Shown one piece after another: positions 34,885 to 46,800 of a stretch of 64,000 nucleotides of DNA. The DNA comes from Sceloporus undulatus (lineage: Eukaryota > Chordata > Lepidosauria > Squamata > Phrynosomatidae). The notes below the pieces were generated by a model. That model was given only the letters and a program-made list of their open reading frames with translations. It ran no database searches and was not told the DNA's origin. Position numbers and translations under genes: made by a program. The DNA is taken from positions 145,906,485 to 145,970,484 of the forward strand of contig NC_056524.1 of NCBI RefSeq assembly GCF_019175285.1, in the 5' to 3' direction. Position 1 is the first letter of the stretch; each line of letters opens with the position of its first letter.

Positions 34885-34995
34885 AATAATGCTGGGAAAG
34901 GTGGAGGGAGGGAGGAAGAGATGAATGCCATTTGCCAGATGGAGGGAGTCTATTAAGGAGGTCACAGTGGGTTTTATGAGGTTGCAGGAATTAAG

Positions 34996-35325
34996 CAGAG
35001 TAGTGGAGGATGTGGAGAAACTGGAGCGTGTTCAAAATGGTGAAGGGTCTGGAAACCATGCCCTGTGAGGAACGACTGAGGGAGCTGGGGATGCTTAGCC
35101 TGGAGAAGAGAAGGTAAAGGGGTGATATGGATGCAAGCTGCAGGAAAAGAGCTTCCAGCTCAACATCAGGAAGAGCCTCCTGATAGTCGGGGCTGTTGGA
35201 GAGTGGCGCACAGTCCTTCCTGGGAGTGCATGGGGCCTCCTTCCCTGGAGGCCTTTAAGCAGAGGCTGGAGGGCCTTGATGGAGAGCTCCTGCCCGGCAG
35301 GAGGGCCTTGGAGACCCCCCATCCA
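34996..35325 (+). mobile_element. CR1 3' end just upstream of MTG1
   Basis: CR1 C-terminal and 3' blocks: 'aaaatggtgaagggtctgga', 'gcttagcctggagaagagaa' and 'ctttaagcagaggctggagg'. The last part has become GC-rich. It ends about 200 bases before the MTG1 start codon. Confidence 0.75.
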
Positions 35326-35379
35326 CTCCGCAGGGTCTCCAGGGGTGACAACAAGCGGAGCAGCCCCGCCTTCTTCCTC

Positions 35380-35760
35380 AGAGCTCGCCTAGTCACCCGT
35401 CCGTGGAAGCAGCCCTACAGTGGGAGAAGCGCCCGGAAATGACGTCATAGAAGCGCGCCGTCCGTCGGAGGCAGCCTGGGCCTGTCTCCCTCTTGCTGCC
35501 GCCGCCGGGGTCCCTGGGGGCTGCGATGAGGGCGGCGTGGGCCTCGCGGGGCCTGGGCTGGCGGGAGCAGCTGGGGGCCGGGGGCGGCCTGGAGGTGGCC
35601 CGCTGGTTCCCCGGACACATGGCCAAAGGCACGTAGCGGCTGTCGGAGGTGGAGGGGAGAGGGCCCGGAGTGGCCCCTGGCTCCGCCCGATGCAGGGGCA
35701 GCAGCGCCTTGCTCCTGCGGGGCTCCTCTGCCCACTGGCTCTGTTTGTTTTTCTTCCGCA
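35380..35760 (+). promoter_or_regulatory. CpG-rich MTG1 promoter and first exon
   Basis: CpG-dense sequence runs from about 35380 through intron 1. 'ggaaatgacgtcatag' at about 35435-35450 contains a perfect CRE-like TGACGTCA, a common element in CpG-island promoters. No TATA box is seen. The start codon follows about 80 bases later. Confidence 0.6.
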
Positions 35761-36711
35761 GGGCTAAAGGACATGAAGAGGCGGCTGCGTGCCGTGGATG
35801 GCCTGCTGGAGGTGCACGATGCCCGCATATCCTTTTGTCAGGAGCTCCTCCAAGCAGCCCCCTCTGAGGCCGCTTTAACTGCCCCGCCCAGTGCTAGGGA
35901 ATCCTGGGAACTGTAGTCCTCTCAGGCATCCAGCCTTCTCTCTCTGGAGCCACAATAAATACAGCGCTGAGCCAAGGCAGGCCCCAGACTGGGTTGTTTC
36001 TGGAGAAGACTGGCACCACTCTTCAATGTGGCAGATAGGTCTCTATAACCCTCCTCCACCCATTCTGTGCCTCCTTTCCTTTTAGAGGCAGAGGGAAGGG
36101 TGGTCTTTTCAAGGTATATTAACATGTTTACCATAGTTTGGGAAGCTGAAACACACAGATTGTAGGCATGCAAATAAAGGCATTGGGACACTTAACTCTC
36201 ACTGCTTCTGTCTCATTTGCATAACTGGAGAGTTTTATGACACTTAGGTCCCAGAAAAAGGTATTACATTTGTGTCCCAGTTTCACTTGAAGGAGCTCAT
36301 CATGCACTTCCAGCAAAGGCTCCCTTCTCTTCCCCATCTTTATCTTCGCAACTGCCTTGTAAGATATGTCAGGCTGAGGGAGGATACTTCGGCGCTCAAG
36401 GTGAGCTTCCTGTCTAAATGGGGATGACAGCCTTTATTGTCCTAGTCCAGCCCACTCACTGTTACACCGTGGTGGTTTTGACATAGATCTCTGCAAAAAT
36501 ACATCTGGATTCATTGTGGAATTAGACATTCTGCTAAATATTAATTTGCATTCATACTATTCAACTTTGCACAGCTAGCTTCCTATTTTAGAAGCCAGTG
36601 CAAAACAGGCTAATGCTCCGTAATAAATGTTGAGGATCCCTTATCTGAAGTGGACCAGAAATGTTTTGGATTTCAGACTTTGGAATATCATGTACTCATA
36701 GTGAGCTATTA

Positions 36712-36742
<31 letters not shown>

Positions 36743-39700
36743 ATCTCAGACAAGGAACATGAAATGCACTTATGTTTCATATGCACCTCATATAAATAGC
36801 CTGAAGGTAATTTTATACAATACTTTTAATAATTTTGTGCATGATATAAAGATTGTGTACATTGAACTAGTGGCATCATATTAGCACTCACAAAGTTTCA
36901 GATTTTGAAATATTTTGGATTTTCAGATAAGGAATCCAGATAGAAACTACTTGTATACAGGCACACAATATTGTTTCTGTTTTCATCTGTAAAAATCTGG
37001 ACAGCCTGCTGTCTCTAAAATTGTGTTGGATATTGATAGAGTTTAGGTTCTCCATCCAAATTAAAATTCTATCTTGTTGCTGCAGGATGAAAAATTTTGT
37101 TCCCCGCAGCTCCTCTAAATATATGCCAGATTGCTGCTGTTATTCTTGGCTCTTCTTTGCCTCCTTAGCACATATACATCCCATTATCTGGCAGGAACCC
37201 TCTGTTGCAGGAAGCTCTGGGTATTCGTCCACATTTGTTGGTGCTGAATAAAATGGACCTGGCAGATCTAACCCACAAACCAGTAAGAACTAAATTTATC
37301 TCGCCATATTTACCACTTCAGCAGTTTACAAACTAATCCACAGGCTGAGAAATCCATGGTATCCTCTAGAAGATACAAATGGAATTGCCAGGGTGTGTCA
37401 ATTCCAAGAAGACAGTGCACTGCTTTGCTTATGTTCTCACAATACAGTGGACTTTTGGTATTTGCTGTAGTTCGGTTGCAGCTCCCTCCCATGACCCAAA
37501 ATCTTTTAAACTCCCAAGTCTCATTATATACAATGGCACAAAATCAAGGTTTGCTTTGTGAATTTTTTTTGTGGGGGGAAGGAATATTTTCAAGCCATGT
37601 ATGGCTGAATCCAAATAAAGGTTATGGATTTTCCCTGTCTCCATGTTCAGAAATCATAATACTTAGAACATAAGATAATATATTTTGGGTATTTTTAAAA
37701 ATCCAATATAACTCATCAAAACATGAAGGAGTACTCTGGTTAATTTTTAAAGACCAATTTAAGCAATGGCAAAGAATCCCTATTAGTTGTGCCAAGCTGT
37801 GGATGCATTGGCAATAAGAAACAGTGAGAACTATATCCCACACATGCATTTAAGAGTGCTTACATTTTATTAAACTAAATCTTAAATGTTTCATACTTCT
37901 AATGGCCTCTTGAGTTTATTGGCTGCCCTTACAGTATTTTTATTTTTAGTCTCCAATTTTATCAAATGAGTATTCTGAAATTCTACCTTCAAAAGTGAGG
38001 ACAAATAATTTTCATATTTTTCTTTCTCATAGAATCGCATATTTGGAAGAAACCACAAGGGCCATTCAGTGCAATCCTAATCTGCTATGCAGAAAAATAA
38101 ACAGCCTCTGTTTAAAGACATTCAAAGAAGAAAACTCCACCACTCTCTGAGGGAGTGTCTTCTTCTGTTGAACATCCCTTACTGTCAGGAAGTTCCTCCT
38201 AATGTTCAGGTGGAATCTTTTCCTGTAGCTTGCATCCATTGTTCTGTGCCCTATTCTCTGGAGCAGCAGAAAACAAGCTTGCTTCATTTTCAATATGACG
38301 CCCCTTCAAATACTTATACAGGGCCATCTCTTAACCTTTTCTCCAGGTTAAACATACCCAGCTAAGGTTTCCAGAGCCTTCACCATTTTAGTCGCCCTCC
38401 TTTGGACATGCTTGTTTCTCCACATCCTTTTTGAATTGTGGTGCCCAGAACTGGGCACAGTATTCCAAGTGAGGCCTGACCAAAGCAGAAAACAGTGGCA
38501 CTATTACTTCCCTTGATCTAAATACTATACTTTTATTGATGCAGTCAAAAATTCCATTGGCCTTTTTAGCTGCTGCATTGCACTGTTAACTCATGTTCAA
38601 CTTGTGGTCTACCAGAACTCCTAGATCCCTTTCACATATACTGTTGTCAAGCCAGGTACCCTCCATCCTATATTTGCATTTCTGCTCCAGGGAAAAAAAA
38701 CATGTATTCACCATTCTTGCCTGGTACTCTTATATCCTGAAATGTTTTGTGAAATTATTCAGTAAAGAAATAAGCATAAGTTTCTTTCCACAAAAATTGT
38801 GGCTTTTTGTACATAAATTTTTTTTCTTGCAAAAAACACTTTCAACAGCTAGGTGTTTTGGGCAAAGTTGCTGGTTTTTGTGTTGTTTCCAGATAGCTAT
38901 GTGGGTTTTGTGCAAACCCCAGCAGTTTTGCATGTGTGCACACACACACACACATATAAACCCACCCCTGATTATCTGGAAACTGCATTTAGTCCAAGTG
39001 TGTTGGCTTTCTTCACTGTCCAGCTCTCACATCTATACATGGTGCTGGAGAATACTATGGCTTAGACAATCCTCTTCAGTGTTCAGCATTATGAAAGTGT
39101 AAAGGTAGAACTACTGTTGAACATAAAACAAAAATAATGACAACACAGAAGCTAGACAAAATCAACCTAATCAATGAAGAAATAGAAGTAGTAAAAGAAT
39201 TCTCATACCTGGAATCAAACATTGATAGAAATGGGGACTGCAGTCAGGAAATCAGAAGAAGATTAAGAATGGGGAGAATGGCCATGAAAGAACTTGAAAT
39301 AAATCTAAAATACAATAATACACAACTGAACACAAAAATTAGAATTGTACAAGCCATTGTTTTCCCTATTACCATGAATGGATGTGAGAGCTGGACAGTT
39401 AAGAAAGAAGATTGGAGGGAAATCAATAGGCTCGAGATAGAATCACAGATTTGGAAGAGACCACAAGGGCCATCCAGTCCAACCTCCTGCTATGCAAGAA
39501 CTCTCAATCAAAGCATACCCGACAGATGGCCATCCAGCCTCTGTTTAAAGATCTCCAAGGAGGGAGACTCCACCACTCTCCAAGGGAGAGTGTTCTACTG
39601 TCTAACAGCCCTTAATGTCAGGAAGTTCTTCCTAATGTTGAGCTGGAATCTCTTTTCCTGCAGTTTGCATCCATTGGTCTGGGTTCTGCTCTCTGGAGCA

Positions 39701-40801
39701 GCAGAAAACAAGCTTGCTCCCTCCTCAATACAGTATGGCATTCCTTTAAGTATTTAAACAGGGCTATCACATCACCTCTTAACCTTCTCTTTTCCAGACT
39801 AAACATCCCCAGCTCCCTAAGTCGTTCCTCATAGGGCATGGTTTCAAGACCCTTCATCATTTTAGTTGCCCTCCTTTGGACACACTCCAGTCTCTCAATT
39901 TGAATTGTGGTGCCCAGCACTGGACACAGCATTCCAAGTGGGGCCCGACCAAAGCAAAATACAGTGGCACTATTATATCCCTTGATGTAGTCTCATTCAG
40001 CCAGATGTCCCCCATTCTATGTCTATGCATTTAATTTTTCAGCCCTAAATGCAATACCTTACATTTCTTCATATTAATTTCATTTTGTTAGCTTTGGGCC
40101 AGCTTTCTAGTCTATTCAGGTCATTTTGAAATTTGATCCTGTCCTCTGGAATATTAGCTACCCCATCTAATTTGGTGTCATCTGCAAATTTGATAAGTAT
40201 GCCCCCAATTCTGTCGTCCAAGTCATTGATAAAGATGTTGAATAGCACTGGTCCCAGGACAGACCCCTGTGACACCCCACTGGTCACTTCTTTCCAGGAT
40301 GAAAAGGGGCCATTGTTGAGCACCCTTTGGGTTTGGCCAGCACAGAGATGTGCTGAAGAACAGTGCTGAGGATACCCCAGACAGCCCAAAAGACAAACAA
40401 GCAGGTCCTAGAGCAGATAAACCAGAAATCTCTCTGGAAGTGAAGCAGATAAAACTGAGGCTGTTGTATCATAGAAGGCACAATTCATTGGGAAAAAACA
40501 ATAATGGAGGGAAGTAGAAAGACAGAAAGGCTACATGCTAGATGGATGGACTCTAGCAAGATCTTGTCCAGCTCTCTCATAGCTGCCCTACTCAATCCCA
40601 GACTTCTTCTAATTTCTTGACAGCAGTCTGCATTCTGATCAATGTTTGATGCATTGGAACTCTCAGTATTTCAATTTTGTCGTTATCTAGGATAAATTCC
40701 ATTTTTAAACAGTAAGCAATAACACTATTCCACTATTGAACAGTATGTGTATTGTTCTGTTGCTACACATGCAAATCACTCCTGCCTTTCCAGGTCACAC
40801 A

Positions 40802-40871
<70 letters not shown>

Positions 40872-43800
40872 TTTATTTCTACCCTGCCTTTCCATAAATA
40901 TGATCAAGGCGGCTTACAAAATTTAAAACATTACAATACAAGATAAAAATTGATATTAATTGATAAACTCCTTTCCAGGTAAGCATTCTCTGAAGATGCC
41001 AGCCACAGATGCTGGTGAAACGTCAGGAAAAAACTCTTCTAGAACATGACCACATAGCCCAAAAAACCCACAAAAAACTATGGATGCTGACCATGAAAGC
41101 CTTCAAATTCTTCCCAATGTATAGGTAGATTTCTTTTCTTGTAATTTGAATCTATTGGTCCATGTTATTGTTGTTGATTTATTTCTATCCCACCTTTCTC
41201 TCAATAGAGGGGCAACAACAAATTTAAAACAGTACAGGTTAAAAACCATACAAAAGCATTGCAATGTAGATATAAAGTTTAAAAAAAACAATTATATAAT
41301 TTAAAAAGTTAAACATATTACACATAAAAAATTAAAATGTATTAAAAACTGCTTGAGATCTGAATTGTACAGCATTTACAAGCCCAACCCTTGTTAATTT
41401 GAAAAAGCCTGTCGACACAAAAATGTTTCTGTTTTAGTCTCGAGTAGCAAAAGACAAACTTGCTCCATTTTCTACATGACATCTCTTCAGATTTTTAAAA
41501 ATGGCTAATATTTCACCTCTCAAGGTGCATCTATACTTTAGAAATAATGCAGTTTGACACCACTTTAACTGCCATGGCTCCATCCTACAGAATCCTGGGA
41601 TTTGTAGTTTTGTAACGCCCCAGTACTTTGGCAGACAAGGCTAGAGACTTTGAAAACTGTAAATACCAGGATTGCATAGGATGGAGCTACAGCTCTTAAA
41701 ATGGTATCAAACTGCATTATTTCTACCTTTTAGATGCATTCTCTGGCTTCTCTCCAAACTAAACATATCCCTCTCCCTAATGCATTCCTCATAAATGTTT
41801 CCAGACTCCTGATAACCTTGGTCTCCCTTCTCTGCGCATGTGCCATCTTGATATTCTTGAACTGTGGTGCCCAGAACTGGACACAGTGTTTCAGGTGAGG
41901 TCTGGCCAAAACAGAATAGAGTGGCACTCTACATTACTGCTAATGAACAAGCTGAAATTCAACCTAGACACAGAACCTTGAGGTTCTGTTGATTGTGGGT
42001 GTGGTGATTTCGTTGGACTTGTGCTTCCACCGAGGTATGAGGTTTACATTTAGAGGGTAGTACTTCTGGAATGTTTTGTGCACATAGAGATACTGGTAAG
42101 AGCAGGAGCCAGTGTCTGTTACTAACTCGTTTCCTGGCAAAGTCAAACTTGGTCACTGCTATGTAAAATCTAGTTATTTATGGGATCCTTTACTACAATT
42201 AAAATAGTTTTATTCCTGTTCAGTATTCTCCAACTTGCTGTTCTCCCATCATTCTCAGCTAGCATGACTGCTGCATATGGGATTTGGAGCACACCACATT
42301 TGGAGAACACCAGGTTGTGAAAGGTTGTTGTATGCAAGATCTTGTGATGAACAGCCTTGTGTCTGCATGTCAGAACAAAATAGAATATGGAGATAAGGAT
42401 TTTTGAAATCACAAATAATATAAGTTACCAAAATGCCTTTATTTTCTCTGATTTCATAAATCTCTCTTTGATATGCTTTCAGCGGATTCTAAAACATTTG
42501 GAACAACAAGGTTTTAGACACGTCCATTTCACAGATTGCCTGAGAGATGAAAATGTCAAGAAGGTACTAACTACATTCTTAGACCACAATTTTTTCTTGC
42601 AAAGCATGTTAGCTTTATATCCCAGATCTAAGTTTCCTGCATATATCTTGAAAGTAGCTGAAACAGTGGGATCTGGTGCATAGTTCTTGCCTTAGTTGCA
42701 TAGTTAGCTTGTGGTCACATCTGTTGGAAAAGAGCAGACCAGCAAGTTTGTTGTTTTGTTTCATTTAATGGCAAGAATAGTCCACGCTGTTTTCCCACTG
42801 AACCTATTCTTGTATATCCTTGCAGATTGTTCCCCTTGTCACAGAACTGATTAGCAACAGTCAGCGCTACCAAAGGTCTGAGGTTAGTTATAGCTGCTTC
42901 TGTATATGAGACAGAGGAGTCTTACGATGTTGCCTAATACTCTTTGGTATTTTAGCATGAAGATGATCTCTCTCTGTCTCGTTCTAGAATGTGGAGAGTT
43001 GCATCATGGTAATTGGTGTGCCAAATGTAGGAAAATCATCACTTATCAATTCATTGAGAAGACTGCACCTAAGAAAAGGTATTTTGTGCTACTTGGGTTA
43101 TAGTCTGGATCAAAACCTGAGTTTATAGTATTATTTGACTACATAAAAACATCTGCAGTTCAGGTGTTCTGTCATATCAATCCATTTACTTTTATTTATA
43201 TCCTGCCTTTCTCCCAGGCTAGAGTTCAAGGTGGCTTACAGAAAGACAAAAAATACAATAAAACACATGTACTGTATATACTCAACTATAACTCGACAAA
43301 TTTATGCCCCAATAGTGACCCAAGAAATCTGGATCAACATATACACGAGGCAATATGGTAATAAGGCCTGCCCCTTGAGCATCTTCTGCAACCTGTTTGC
43401 CTCTTGAAGGGAGAGACAGGCTGAGGCAGGGCTTGTGAGGGAAACGTTTGCTTCCCCTCCTTCAGCCCGACTGTCCTCCGGATGTTCTCTGAAGGGAAAG
43501 CCACACTGCAAAGAGGGAGGAAGGGATACGCTCAACTTATCCTTGGGTAATATAAAAATCCCTAATTTTGGCCCCAAAACCTGCCCTCCACTTATACACA
43601 ATATCGACTTATGCTCAAGTACATATGGTAGTTTCAAAACATACAAAACCAAGATTAACAACAGGATTAAAACCAATTAAAATCTTACTTTAAAAAGATT
43701 TCTTAATGTACAGCACCATAAAAGCAATTTTTGTCAAATCAGTTTCCAAAAAGTTTATGTGGGTTTTTCGGGCTGTGTGGTTGTGTTCTGGAAGAATTTA

Positions 43801-46800
43801 TTCCTGACATCTTGCCAGCATCTGTGGCTGGCATTTTCATAGAAATGTCAGGAATAAACTCTTCCAGAACAAGGCCATGTAGCCTGAAAAACCCACAAAA
43901 AACTATGGATGCTGGTCGTGAAATCGACTTCACAATTTCCAAAAGCTTGCTGCAAAAGAAAGGTCTTAATCTATTGCCAAAAGAGGCTGAGGGGGGAAAT
44001 CATCCTAGGTTCACCAGAGAAGGAACTCCTTTTTTTTTTAATATTTTTATTAAACATAAAAACCAAACACACATGTATTTTATTCATATATCTAACACTT
44101 ACATACATAAACCACAACAAAACTGTTACACTACTAAACAACAAAACAAAACCTAACACTACTGACTTCCCATTCCTTTACTGATGAATATATTCCTCTA
44201 TGTACTATACTTCCTTTAAATGATAATCTATTTATGCTTCTACATAATTAAACTCTTAATTTACAAAACTTAAAACTGATATATGACCCCAATGAGACTG
44301 TAAAAAAGTAATAAACTATTCCAAACATGTCTTTTAAATATTCAAGGATTTCTCTTTAATCAACATTGTCAGTTTGTACATTTCATCAAGTTCAATTATC
44401 ACCAGCTAATCTTTCTTTGTAATGCATACTTCCATTTTTGGGAATAAACTATACTTGCTGCAGTAGTTTCTCGTTTCAACTGTATTTTAACTTTAAAAAT
44501 GTCCTCCAACGTTTTTTAGTCAATACAACCTTTTTTAAAAAATGTCCTCTGACATTAGATATATTTGATTCCAATAATTCTGTGCTTCAACATATTTATT
44601 ATTTATTTATGGTATTTATACCCCGCCCTTCAGCCCTAAAGGCTATCAGAGCGGCTTACAATTATTATTTTTAATTAGATGGTTCCCTGCCCTCAGGTTT
44701 ACAATCTAAAAGACATAACACAAAAGGAGAAGGGAGTGGTAGTGGGAAAGGGTTATTCTCTCCCTCTGAGGCCTGGACCAAGGCAGATGGACTGGAGGGA
44801 GGGCTCTTCTTCTTCAGGCTAGCCCTGATGGAGCTGGGCCTGCCTGTTCACTCCCTCACAGGTCGAAGGATGACAGTTATCATGGAGGGAGAGCTCTTCT
44901 TCTTCAGGCTAGCCCTGATGGAGCTGAGCCTTCCTGCCCACCACATATGGTAAAGGATACCTGTCTTCTGTTTACATGTCCAACATTTATTTGAACTATT
45001 TTTAAACATTTTTTATAACCTTTCTCATGTTGAATACCATTATCTTATAGAAATTTTCCCTTAAATTATAACTCAAAAGTACATTTCAAACTCTTTCTTC
45101 ACATCTTTTCCCATCGTTCCATTAAAATTGCACAACCAATATTTTGAACCCATTACCATAAAATCCTTTACCTGTTCCTCTTCCGTTTCAAACTTCAACA
45201 ACAGTTTATACATTTTAGCAATCATGTTCATCATCAGTACATAACTGAATTTTAAACTCAAATTTGGTTGTTGTGAACCCTTGGATTTTTTAAATCTATT
45301 TTAAAGCTTTCAAATAACTGTGTATAAAAAGCCAATTTAAAACATGTCCAGTCTCTTAATTCTTCTCTTAATTGCAATCTGTATTGACTGTTTTCTGTTA
45401 CCAACAAATCCTTACATCTCATCCAGTTAACTTTTGTATACAATTCTCTGTTTAAAAACACTTCAATTAGTGAACACCATAGAAATAAGCTTGAATAGAA
45501 TCTGGCTTTGTATCTGTCCACATAAGTACTAATGATTGTCTCACATAATGATTATTGAAAGTTGAGTTAACCTTAGCTTTATCACACCAACAATAACCAT
45601 GAAACCCAAAATTTCCTGCTAGGTTTCTTCCCAGCTAAACACTAAGGACAGCCAATAGATCCCTGCAAGTTCCCTCTGAGTTCTCAAAGACAAGGAGACC
45701 ATTTCTGCAGTCCAAATATAACATGGCAAATGCCACAGATTGTGGTGCACCCAGCATGATGCCATTCCTATCAGAAGTCCCCCAGGGAGGGAGTTCCAGA
45801 TATGGGCTTTGTGGGCTTTGTCCTGGGGTATAGCTAAACCAGACTTGCAAAATAACTATGGTGTGGTACTTAACCACTAAGCCACCACATCCCTATAAGA
45901 AGACATCCCTCATTAGAAAAAACAATAATGCTAGGAAAGGTGGAGGGAAGTAGAAAGGGAGGTAGACTGCATGCTAGATGGATGGACTCAGTTAAGGAAG
46001 ACATGGACATGAAGTTATAGGATCTAAGCAGAGCAGTGGAGGACAGGGAGTCTTAGAGGTATTTCTTTCCACACGGTAGCCATGGGTCAGCGATGAATCA
46101 AAGGCAGTAAACAACAAAGGTACACCAACCAAAGCTTTGAAAAGTCATTCCTAGCTTACTGGCCATACCAATGTCATATTCAGTTGTGCCCAGATCTATT
46201 GATTGCCAACAGGGAATAGGTTGCTTTGCAATTTGCAGTCCTTTTAGCATATTTGCTCAGTGTTGCTGGAAAAGACAGGAATGTGTCTGAGTTCAGTATC
46301 ACTTGAGAAAAAAACTTTTTATGGGGCTCATTTCTGACCTGAAATAATACTGTCCAGAAAACTTGTTAAGATTAGCTGTTGATTGTATGTAACTTTTCTC
46401 TCCCTCTCTCCATCACAAAGGAAAGGCTTCCATAGTTGGTGGGACACCAGGTATTACCAGAGCTGTACTCACCAAAATCCAGGTAATGTGGTGGATCATA
46501 CACAAAATGCAAGACTATGTTTCTCAAACCCACAATACGGGACTTGTGTGGAAGCTTAGCTAGGCGTTTTGTGCTACATGGTGCTACATGGTGGGAGATG
46601 ACGTACCACAGGCAGTGTGTGGTGTGTATAGCATCACAAAGAGGAAGAGGTGGTCTCTGTGTTTACAAAAGCTGGTGCCTAAATTATAATAAAGATGTTG
46701 CTAAGTGGATCTTGTTTAGCAGATAATTGCAGTTAGGGTGCAATCACAGAAAAAGGTCTTCTGTAGCTACTAAGTGAATCCTCATGGACAGAAGTATGTG

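Larger units (their letters stand above)
31905..34995 (+). mobile_element. Second RTE (BovB-like) LINE, multiply interrupted
   Basis: Segments in order: 31905-32040 ('gcaaagcctttgactgcata'), 32410-32649, 32865-33177 ([10 protein letters not shown]-type end), 34186-34324 ('ggacacatcttgagaagg') and 34885-34995. Between them lie a CR1 tail, a mariner MITE, a solo LTR carrying a Tigger-like MITE, and a Harbinger-like MITE. In several cases the target duplication lets the LINE text be followed exactly across the insertion. Confidence 0.65.
35827..37177 (+). other. MTG1 intron 2, U12-type AT-AC intron
   Basis: The donor reads ATATCCTTTT, identical to the U12 AT-AC consensus ATATCCTTT. The intron ends 'ctccttagcacatatac' followed by ATCCCATTATCTGG. 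A branch-like CTCCTTAGC sits about 10 bases before the AC acceptor. Joining gives [11 protein letters not shown], as in the RbgA family, in phase 0. No GT-AG pair at this junction preserves that sequence. Confidence 0.88.

Noticed and set aside
35633-35634. GT donor for MTG1 exon 1
   Set aside because: Its use puts exon 2 out of frame and leads to an early stop.
38593-39102. 169-aa open frame
   Set aside because: It is a chimera of antisense CR1, a CA repeat and antisense BovB-like sequence.
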